From the NCBI GenBank assembly GCA_963582685.1, contig CAUZSM010000026.1:1-17188 (forward strand): a stretch of DNA of 17,188 nucleotides, written 5' to 3'. Of this stretch, positions 1 to 7,400 are shown piece by piece (the stretch's first letter is position 1; the number at the start of each line of letters is the position of its first letter). The position numbers and the translations under genes are program-made. This stretch comes from CAUZSM01 sp963582685. GTDB lineage: Archaea; Thermoplasmatota; Poseidoniia; Poseidoniales; Thalassarchaeaceae. Below the pieces are notes generated by a model. The model saw nothing but the letters and a program-made list of their open reading frames with translations, made no database searches and was not told the DNA's origin.

Positions 1-231
1 ACCTGCGCTGGAACGCTATTTGAGATGACTAATTCAACGGGGGCAAGTCTTGGGACGCCGACCATTGCCGATGCAGATGGTGATGGCGACCTTGAGATGT
101 TCATTGTGAGCCACACATCTTTTCCACCTCGTTGGACTGTCCAGCGTCTTAATTTGGACGCAGCAACACCAGAATCGATTTCCTGGGGTGCATATCTCGG
201 GACGGCCTACGACGGCCTGATGCAGACGTGA
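1..231 (+). CDS. FG-GAP/VCBS repeat protein, C-terminal fragment (5' end outside window)
   Basis: The reading frame is open from base 1 and ends at TGA 229-231, giving the last 76 residues of a longer protein. It contains one calcium-loop repeat, DADGDGDLE (about residues 25-33 of the fragment), preceded by TPTIA and followed by a hydrophobic strand (MFIVS). This is the usual FG-GAP/VCBS blade pattern of a secreted beta-propeller. An ATG at 25-27 exists, but the eight codons before it are also open and the repeat needs upstream blades, so truncation by the window edge is much more likely than a 68-residue protein. The next gene, 10 bases downstream, is another FG-GAP protein, so the two are probably a tandem pair exported to the cell surface. 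No function beyond a likely adhesive or binding propeller can be given. Confidence 0.75.
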   Translation, partial: TCAGTLFEMTNSTGASLGTPTIADADGDGDLEMFIVSHTSFPPRWTVQRLNLDAATPESISWGAYLGTAYDGLMQT

Positions 232-236
232 AGTGA
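230..236 (+). promoter_or_regulatory. Shine-Dalgarno-like site for the FG-GAP lipoprotein
   Basis: The bases GAAGTGA differ at one position from GAGGTGA, the complement of the archaeal 16S rRNA 3' end. They lie 5 bases before ATG 242. They overlap the alternative GTG start at 233, which favours ATG 242 as the true start. Confidence 0.4.
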
Positions 237-241
237 CTTCC

Positions 242-1585
242 ATGAACAGACACCCGTACACGCGTGAGGCTTGCGTGACCATCATCGTAATGTTGCTTTT
301 GATGGGCGCCGGATGTTTAGGTGGTAACAATGAGCCCTGCCCCAATGATACCGGCCCTAATACCGACCTCGCCCCACATATCTCCTTGGTCGCCGACTAC
401 TCAAATCAGGAAGTCGTCACCGCGAATGTCCGTGCTCTCGATATTGATGACGATGGTACAAATGAAATTGTTTTCACCGAGCCACTTGAAGGCCGTATTT
501 CATGGGTGCAGACCCCTTGCGAGGAAGGCGAGGACCCGACAGGCACCTATTGGTCACCTTGTCAGGAAACTTGGTACAGTGAAGGATTGATTGCGCCTGT
601 GCGGACAGACGCTGCTGACCTTAACGGAGATGGATATACCGACATTATTGTCGCTGATATCGGAATTCTATGGCCGAGTGATGAGCGGGTGGGCAGTGTC
701 GTGGTTCTATGGGGCTCAGTGGGTGGTAATCGGACCAATGAGACCATTCTCACGGGAATTGGCAGGACAGCATGCGCCGAGGCCGGAGACCTAGATGGAG
801 ATGGAGATATCGACCTGACCCTGTGTGAGTTTGGACATGAGAACGGCTCTGTATCATGGATAGAGAATGTTGGAGATGGCAATTGGACCCAGCACGTTAT
901 CGATGCACGACCGGGTGCGATTCATGCAGTTCCCTTTGACGCTGACGGTGACGGTGACCTCGACATCGCAGCCAGCATCTCACAGTTGGAGGAGGACATC
1001 ATGCTGTATCGCAACGACGGCAATGGAACATTCAGCGCAGAGACCCTATTCGATTCTACAGATACCTACTACGGCATGAGCGGGCTACGCATCATGGACC
1101 TCGATGTAGATGGCGATGACGACATAGTATTCACCAATGGAGATACCATGGACCGAGATGTTCCCGACGGCATGGACCCATACCAAATCCATGGGGTGGC
1201 TTGGCTGGAAAATGATGCTGGCTTATTCACCCACCATGACCTTACAAGACATTGGGGTGCATACGACACATTGCTGTATGATGTCGATGAGGATGGGGAT
1301 GAGGATTTGATTGTGGTATCACTGCAATTCGAGGACTTGTTTCCCATCACCGTACCTCGTCAAGACGTCATCTGGCTGGAGCGCAATGGCACGGATTGGG
1401 TGAGGCACGAACCGGTGGATGTGCCCCGGATGTTCTTCATCACCCTCGCTCAAGCAGACATGGACGGAGATGGCGACCTCGACATCGTTGGTGCAACTCA
1501 CGACCCACTCGCTCAGGCCGAAAACCCCGCCCGCCTCGGGGAATTGCTTGCACACGTAGAGCCAGGCGCTGAACATTGTTCGTAG
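242..1585 (+). CDS. FG-GAP/VCBS seven-repeat beta-propeller lipoprotein
   Basis: The 447-residue product starts with a short basic region, a hydrophobic stretch (VTIIVMLLLMGAG, residues 12-24) and Cys25 in a lipobox-like setting (GAGC). It is therefore probably exported and lipid-anchored outside the cell. Seven Asp-rich calcium loops of the DxDxDG type begin near residues 67, 126, 183, 233, 286, 347 and 406. Their spacing of 50-61 residues matches one loop per blade of a seven-bladed propeller. Examples are DLDGDGDID, DADGDGDLD and DMDGDGDLD. Between loops are WLEND/YRNDGNG-like motifs typical of VCBS proteins. No catalytic domain or second membrane segment is visible. I chose ATG 242 over GTG 233 because a Shine-Dalgarno-like site lies 5 bases before it and the signal peptide is then compact. 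It follows the FG-GAP fragment closely and is probably co-transcribed with it. Ligand unknown; adhesion or carbohydrate binding is only a guess. Confidence 0.85.
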   Translation: MNRHPYTREACVTIIVMLLLMGAGCLGGNNEPCPNDTGPNTDLAPHISLVADYSNQEVVTANVRALDIDDDGTNEIVFTEPLEGRISWVQTPCEEGEDPTGTYWSPCQETWYSEGLIAPVRTDAADLNGDGYTDIIVADIGILWPSDERVGSVVVLWGSVGGNRTNETILTGIGRTACAEAGDLDGDGDIDLTLCEFGHENGSVSWIENVGDGNWTQHVIDARPGAIHAVPFDADGDGDLDIAASISQLEEDIMLYRNDGNGTFSAETLFDSTDTYYGMSGLRIMDLDVDGDDDIVFTNGDTMDRDVPDGMDPYQIHGVAWLENDAGLFTHHDLTRHWGAYDTLLYDVDEDGDEDLIVVSLQFEDLFPITVPRQDVIWLERNGTDWVRHEPVDVPRMFFITLAQADMDGDGDLDIVGATHDPLAQAENPARLGELLAHVEPGAEHCS

Positions 1586-1627
1586 GTTGACCGCCGCCTT
1601 CTTGATGCACGCCCCATTCCCAAGTAC

Positions 1628-2065
1628 ATGGCCGAGGACACTCTGTTCACCAAGATCATCAATGGAGAGATTCCTTCCTCCAAAGTTGCAGAAGGTGATG
1701 GATGGTATGCCTTCCTCGATATTTTCCCGCGTCGAGCGGGTCACACATTGGTTATTCCGAAGCAGCAAGAGCAGCGTATTGTGGACTTGACAGTAGAAAG
1801 CCGAGCAGCATTGATGGAAGGTGTTGCGGAGGTTCAGCGCCGACTATCTGCCGAGTTTGACACCACTGATTTTTCGGTTGGGATTCACGATGGGCCGTTG
1901 GCGGGTCAAGAGGTTCCTCATGTACACGTGCACGTATGCCCGCGCACTGAAGGGGACGGGGGCCTGACTCTGCTCGCGTGTTGGCCAGATGCGCCTCCGC
2001 ATGGCTCAGTTGAGCCCGACTTCACTGCATTAGCAGCACTCGCTGAGCGCTTGCAGGCCCATTGA
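1628..2065 (+). CDS. HIT family protein (histidine triad nucleotide hydrolase/transferase)
   Basis: This 145-residue product has the size and layout of single-domain HIT enzymes. Those act on the alpha-phosphate of nucleotides such as AMP-lysine, AMP-NH2, dinucleoside polyphosphates or aminoacyl-adenylates. Visible marks are the N-terminal TLFTKIINGEIP segment, the AFLDIFPRRAGHTLVIPK strand-loop-strand, and the histidine triad PHVHVHV (His98, His100, His102). By comparison with Hint1, His100 is the likely nucleophile. The zinc-binding cysteines found near the start of many HIT proteins are absent (LFTKI where CxxC would sit). The protein has no signal peptide, so it is cytoplasmic. It starts 42 bases after the lipoprotein gene with no evident Shine-Dalgarno site, and its stop lies 26 bases before the acyltransferase ATG. 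Substrate cannot be predicted. Confidence 0.93.
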   Translation: MAEDTLFTKIINGEIPSSKVAEGDGWYAFLDIFPRRAGHTLVIPKQQEQRIVDLTVESRAALMEGVAEVQRRLSAEFDTTDFSVGIHDGPLAGQEVPHVHVHVCPRTEGDGGLTLLACWPDAPPHGSVEPDFTALAALAERLQAH

Positions 2066-2091
2066 TAGCGCAGGCACCCATCGTAGCTTCG

Positions 2092-3672
2092 ATGGCTAAC
2101 GATGAGGGTGACGCGCCTCCGGCGGGCGCTGATGGTGCTGTTGACCACCATGGAGACACCCTCCCTGAATTGTCATCGTCGGCTGCAGTCGCAAGAATGG
2201 AGAAGTTGGAAGCAGTAAGACGCCGACCGAAGAATCCGGGCGACCACCCCGGCTCACCGCTGATGTGGGGCATTCTGCCCATCCTATTTCGCAATGCGAT
2301 GAAGATGCAGTTCGGCACAGTAGAGGTAACTGGCACGGAGCACATCGATAATGATGCTGGAATGATGACTTGTGGCTGGCATACCAATGGGCTGTGTGAT
2401 CCGCTTTGTGTAGTCGCAACCCAATCGAAGGGACTGGTATTCGGCGGTCGACACGATATGCTCACTCGTCCAGTCATCGGTTGGTTCTCCTCCCGTCTTG
2501 GTGCCCAACCTGTGATACGTCAAGCCGAGGTCAAGCGAGGAGTTGCCAGTCAAGAAGAAGCAACTCGCATCAACTCCGAGACCATGTTGACCATTGCTGA
2601 ATGCATCGCACATGGTTGCTCTACCGCGCTATTTCCCGAAGGTACTTCGCATGTGGATTCGCGGATGAAGAGGCTCCGAACAGGTCCAATGCGTACAGTC
2701 ATCGCAGCCCATTCTCTCTCTCATGAGAAGGGATTTTCACCCGCGCGCCTGCTTCCAGTTGGGTTGCACTACCGCACGTGTTGGAAGTTTCGAACCGACT
2801 TATATGTCGAGTATGGACCACCGATTCCTAAGCAAGATCTCTTGCATTCACCTGAGGATCGCCAACGTCTGCTAGCAGGTGAATGGGTGGAAGCACCGGC
2901 CGATTCAGTCCACACACTGCGCGACCGGGTTCGTGACGCGCTCGCTCCTATGACTCCAGATGCGGATTCGTGGGAACAATACGCTTCGTGGGAAGTGTTA
3001 GCACATTTGCGCACTCAAGCAAATGGGGGTATATTGGGCACATGGCGTGAAGAAGTACACGCTGCGCGTGACATTCGCGATGGGATAAGAACTGGAGCGG
3101 CTGATGCACCAACGTCGGAGGAACAAGAAGCCGCTATTCGTATTGGTACCACTTTGCTCGAAGCCGACCTCGATGCCCGCGTTTTGGATACAAATAGCAA
3201 CACAGGATTGCGAAGCCCCGAAGCCAAGGAAAACCTTGCTTGGTTACCAGGGGCGCTACTAATGTTGGCTGCTTTGCCCCTGTCTCTCATTTCCACCGCC
3301 CCTCAAGCTGCGTTGGCAAAGTACCTCGGAGATAGCACCGACGAGGGTTTGGATGCGCGGTGCAGTTACCATGCCATCGCCATCATACTCGGTCCAGTGT
3401 TGGTTTGGCCGATTCCTGCAATCACCCTTTCAGTGTTGGCTTGGTGTTGTGCTGATGCTAGCGGCTACGGCGCTCTTGAAGCAAGCCTTGTCGCCATGTT
3501 TGTATTCCCGCTTTCTTTCATCGTATTCAACATCTCAAACCGCGTTTTCCTCTGTGGCTACGACATGTTTCAAATTAGCAAACGCGGCCGCAGGCTCAAA
3601 CGATTCTCGTTCTCTACCGAGGCCGCAGAAGTTGGGAAAGACGTACATTCGATTCTCGGCGTACTGAAATAG
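2092..3672 (+). CDS. Gpt2/Sct1-like glycerolipid acyltransferase (PlsC superfamily) with C-terminal membrane segments
   Basis: The predicted 526-residue protein carries the PlsC acyltransferase motifs. Motif I is HTNGLCDP (His97, Asp103), with five residues between His and Asp as in the yeast Gpt2/Sct1 class (HANQFVDP) rather than the four of ordinary PlsC. A motif-II-like segment (FGGRHDMLTRPVIGWF) follows, then the phosphate-binding motif FPEGTSH (residues 181-187) and a following LRTGPMR. The family transfers fatty acyl groups to glycerol-3-phosphate or a related acceptor at the membrane. Three hydrophobic segments near residues 386-405, 426-455 and 464-485 would anchor it; homologues with C-terminal TM helices are known. 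The N-terminal 60 residues are acidic and low-complexity. ATG 2092 is preferred over a TTG at 2062 that overlaps the HIT stop. Acyl-ester lipid synthesis is unexpected in archaea; the acceptor and acyl donor are unknown. Confidence 0.85.
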   Translation: MANDEGDAPPAGADGAVDHHGDTLPELSSSAAVARMEKLEAVRRRPKNPGDHPGSPLMWGILPILFRNAMKMQFGTVEVTGTEHIDNDAGMMTCGWHTNGLCDPLCVVATQSKGLVFGGRHDMLTRPVIGWFSSRLGAQPVIRQAEVKRGVASQEEATRINSETMLTIAECIAHGCSTALFPEGTSHVDSRMKRLRTGPMRTVIAAHSLSHEKGFSPARLLPVGLHYRTCWKFRTDLYVEYGPPIPKQDLLHSPEDRQRLLAGEWVEAPADSVHTLRDRVRDALAPMTPDADSWEQYASWEVLAHLRTQANGGILGTWREEVHAARDIRDGIRTGAADAPTSEEQEAAIRIGTTLLEADLDARVLDTNSNTGLRSPEAKENLAWLPGALLMLAALPLSLISTAPQAALAKYLGDSTDEGLDARCSYHAIAIILGPVLVWPIPAITLSVLAWCCADASGYGALEASLVAMFVFPLSFIVFNISNRVFLCGYDMFQISKRGRRLKRFSFSTEAAEVGKDVHSILGVLK

Positions 3673-3694
3673 GACGGATTCCTCGATAGATGCG

Positions 3695-4321
3695 ATGAGT
3701 GCCGACGAAATTGAATCCAAGGTCAGAAATTGGATGGTCAGTGAGGGCCTTGAGGTACGTGAACGGGAAGACCCTCGCGCCAATTTTCATCTTCTTGTTA
3801 GGTATCCACCAACAAAACACGGTCACGTGTTCAACGTGCTATCTCCAAAGTCACGCGACCTAGTCGTAGTATCTTCAGTCACTCAAGTAGATGCAGGCCA
3901 GCAGGACGAAATGACAACCCATTGTCAAGACGACGCACACGGGTGGGAAGAGTGGCTACATGAGAACAGAGTGCATTTGACGCGTGCGCAGGTGGATTGG
4001 GTGTTGCATGTTGGGCATCCAAAAGAGGAGAAAGGTCCACCCGGGCCCTTGCAAGCGTTCAATCTCTCAATGCCAATTTGGTTCGATGGAGTGACTCAAA
4101 ACGAGGTGATGCAGACTCTTCGGAAATTGTGGTTGACCAAACTCGCGTTGATTCACGAAATCAAATTTTCATACGGTCCGGGCCTCGGACGCCCCGGCAA
4201 AGTTGACGATTGGGAACAGGGTGGTGCACCAAAGAAAGAGGACACTTCTCCGGCCAGTAAGGTCGAGACCGATGATACTGGTGGATTTGGCACAGGATTC
4301 GACCCGAGTGATTGGGTTTGA
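3695..4321 (+). CDS. DUF2299-like small soluble protein with acidic C-terminal tail
   Basis: The product has 208 residues, with no signal peptide or membrane segment. Residues 1-165 form a compact alpha/beta domain: an N-terminal helix (IESKVRNWMVSEGLEV), beta strands (FHLLVRYPP, HVFNVLSP, RDLVVVSSV), then PIWFDGVTQNEVMQTL followed by a helix and a final strand. This pattern resembles DUF2299, a small family of unknown function found largely in archaea; I judge it by eye and the match is tentative. The last 40 residues are a low-complexity, Asp/Ser/Gly-rich tail ending FDPSDWV, probably disordered. It begins 22 bases after the acyltransferase stop, so the two are probably co-transcribed, but nothing links the functions. 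Start ATG 3695; a nearby ATG at 3690 is followed at once by a stop. Confidence 0.75.
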   Translation: MSADEIESKVRNWMVSEGLEVREREDPRANFHLLVRYPPTKHGHVFNVLSPKSRDLVVVSSVTQVDAGQQDEMTTHCQDDAHGWEEWLHENRVHLTRAQVDWVLHVGHPKEEKGPPGPLQAFNLSMPIWFDGVTQNEVMQTLRKLWLTKLALIHEIKFSYGPGLGRPGKVDDWEQGGAPKKEDTSPASKVETDDTGGFGTGFDPSDWV

Positions 4322-4437
4322 ACATTAAGACAAACTCAGCCTTCTTTACAGCGAAGTGACCGCGCGGGGTTTCAGTTAAGTAGGAGTGCAAGAGCGTTGC
4401 CCGAATGCTGGAATTGAAGTCCAGGGAGTCGAGAAAA
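4322..4437 (+). other. Intergenic region before the large surface protein
   Basis: This is the longest plus-strand gap (116 bases). It should hold the promoter of the surface protein gene. I see no convincing archaeal TATA/BRE element and no terminator-like T-run. The only clear element is the purine-rich GGGAG near its end. An in-frame ATG at 4405 would add 11 charged residues before the signal peptide and is judged unlikely. Confidence 0.4.
4424..4428 (+). promoter_or_regulatory. Ribosome binding site for the large surface protein
   Basis: GGGAG lies 9 bases before ATG 4438. It supports that codon over the in-frame ATG 4405, because translation from 4438 begins directly with a normal Sec signal peptide. 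Confidence 0.5.
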
Positions 4438-7400
4438 ATGAACCGAACACGAGGAAGCATCACGATGGTCTTGCTGCTGGTGATGAGTACACTCATCTCA
4501 GTGTACACACCGCCCACCGCACAGGCCGCGACAGTTGTCATCACAGAAGCAGTACAGGTTGTAGATGGCGGCGCGATGAATGAGCGAATGGCCAGTATGG
4601 TAAGCGATAGCGAAGGTAACATCCACTTTGTGTGGAGCAGAAATACTCAGCACCTGTACTACACCATGCTCGACCCACGCGCGCAAACTCTGATTGACGC
4701 AACTCAGATTTCAAATCCAGGTTCACACAGATCTTGGCATCCGGACATCGACATCGACTCCGAAGACCGGATACACGTGGTTTGGACCGATAAGGCAAGC
4801 CAACACGCCATCAAGTACACCATGCTCGACCCGTCTCTTGACGACCAAGATGGAAGTCCATCTGATGACAACACCATCACTATTATCGATGACAAATTGG
4901 TAAGCCAACGCCAACAAGACCGTGATTGGCCAGCCATTGCAGTAGACAGTAAGGACAATGTCCACCTTGTTTGGGAGGATGCGTTCGACGCGCTTGACAA
5001 GTACTTCCAACAGCCACAGATTTACTACAAATTCTTTGAGATTGATATGGTTACTCGCGAGGCACTAGTCGCTATTGACGATACCCTATTGACTCCAATC
5101 ATTGGTCACAAGGGCCACCCCGACATCGCGGTTGACGCGGATGACCTTGTGCAGGTTGTGTGGGACGACACACGTGGCGGCAAGGTGGAGTTTGCAGCTC
5201 CAATCGACACTTCCGGCTCGATGTATTCCGAATGGGCTGACATGTGTACTGTATTCTATGGTGGCTCATGGAGCAGCGGCGGATATTTCATTGGAATCAA
5301 GCCAATGCTTGAAGAGGCCAATATTACCGTTTATGAGACGCTATATGCGCTTTCTGGCAACTGGCCATCCGCATCTACGACCGGCAGTTGTCAAGCGCCA
5401 TATCAGACCGGCGGCTCAGGTGGCAATGTCCGCCCAACCGCTCTTGGACTCGTCCCCGGCGACGATTCAGGCGGCATCCGTGCTCTAACTGAGGTAGTCT
5501 ACGACGGTAGCGCTGTCAATTTGCCTCAAGACGGTGGTTATTACAGTGAATTCTGGGGCCCCGGTACCAATTGGCTATGCTTGTCTTGGCAGGATACAAA
5601 CGATATGGTTCCAGGTAACCCACCTACCTTGAAGGACCACAAGTGGAATCCAAATGCAACAAAGATTGCCATGCCAGTGTCTGATGAAGGCCCATACGGT
5701 GGAGACCCCGCACAGCAGGCGAACGATATTTTGTCTATCAACGAGGCTCACGATGCCTGTGTAAGGGCGGGTATCATTCCAGTTCCGATGTACGGTTCCT
5801 CTTGGGGCGGTAACAATCAGGTCTCGAGTCACATGAAGGATTTGGCTCAGTGCCCGAATGGCCAAGTGAACATGAACCCACGGCTTTGCCCGGGTTCAAC
5901 GATTCGTAACACTGATGCCGGCGGGCAAGTGTATGCTTTCCCAGCGTCTGGCTCTAACCAGATGCAGACCCTAGTCGAGGCGATGGTTTTCCTTGCGACC
6001 AACAACTCTCGTGAGATTTTCATGACCGTTCTCGATCCTTACGCCAAGATCAACAATCCAGCACCGGGTTGGGCATATGGTGACCATGGAACGACTGTCT
6101 GGGGTAGCACCTACACCGAGGACCTCGGCCCATCTATGGATGAGAGTGGCTACGGGCACCTTGTTGTGGTCAACGACACCCGCGTGACTCTTGACGATGC
6201 ATTCAGCCTGCATCCTTCGATTGCAATTGACAACAGCGGTGACACCCACATCACTTGGATGGACACCCGTGACTATGGATTCGACAAGGATGACCCCTAC
6301 GAGGTCTACTACACCCGCCTACGCCTACGTGGTGTAGCAGAGTGGGACGGAGTATCCGGTGGTTTGCCAGCATTTGGAATTAAGAAGATTGTAGACGCAC
6401 GCATTTCCTATGTTGAAGGTGCGGCTAATGTGAACCCGCAGAACCCGTGGAGCGCCTCCTCCTACATGCCAGTAGTATTGGCTGATAGTCAAGATAACAT
6501 CCACATTACATGGTTGGAGAATTCCAATATCACCCAAGGCGAGGCAATAATGTACACTCGATTGAATCACACCAATGACCAGCCAGATTGGCCACTCAAC
6601 ACAATTGCTTCTGCGGTGCTTGACCCGTGGGAAGCCACATCTGTTACTAAATGGAATAGCGATAAACTCGGCCCAAATAGCGGCCGCAATCCAGAATTGT
6701 CCCAACCACCAGCGTTTGCCAATGATCTCGGTAGTGGTGCGCACGTTGCTTGGTCTGATACCGATAGGTGCGGCGACGGCTCCAATAATGGCGCCTACAC
6801 GTTATGCTATACACACATCTTGACAGGCCAAGTCGATGTGATGTTAGAAGACGATGAAACTTATTATCACGTGATTGAACCAGGTGAACAGACCATTTAC
6901 AACCTGACTGTGAATAATACCACTCCCGGTCCCGTTGAGTTGGTGGCTGACACCTATTCAGTGAATATTTCAGGGGTGCCATTGAACTGGAGTGCAAACC
7001 TATTCTTTGCTGAGAATCACACCGCTATATTCCCAGAAACACCAATTTATCTGAAGGGTGGAGAATCTGTGCGCATTTACCTACGTGTGCGCGCACCTTC
7101 GATCTATCAGGCTAATGAGGACCAATTGGCACAAATTACTGTCAGCGCAATGTCCTACAAGGACCCAGCAATTCGTAGTGATAGGCTAACACTTACGTTG
7201 ATGGACGTCAAACACGGAATACAACTTGACACCAGTCATTATCAATCGGATGTCGAGCAAGGTCAGACGGCAATCTTCTCGATTACCATCACCAATACAG
7301 GCAATGTGCACGACGTCTTTGCCTTCTATGACCCGACAACCTTGCAAGGACAGCAAGAATGGCTACTGCCGTTCGGATGGCAGGTAAACTTCCCATTGAC

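Noticed and set aside
233..241. GTG start giving three extra residues to the FG-GAP lipoprotein
   Set aside because: No ribosome site precedes GTG 233, whereas ATG 242 has one at good spacing.
1069..1768. Open frames of 90-150 codons antisense to the lipoprotein and HIT genes
   Set aside because: They lie opposite clearly coding sequence, lack family features and arise from the codon bias of the Asp/Gly-rich repeats.
2062..2091. In-frame TTG start adding 10 residues to the acyltransferase
   Set aside because: It overlaps the HIT gene's stop, lacks a ribosome site and TTG is a rare start; ATG 2092 is 26 bases after the HIT stop.
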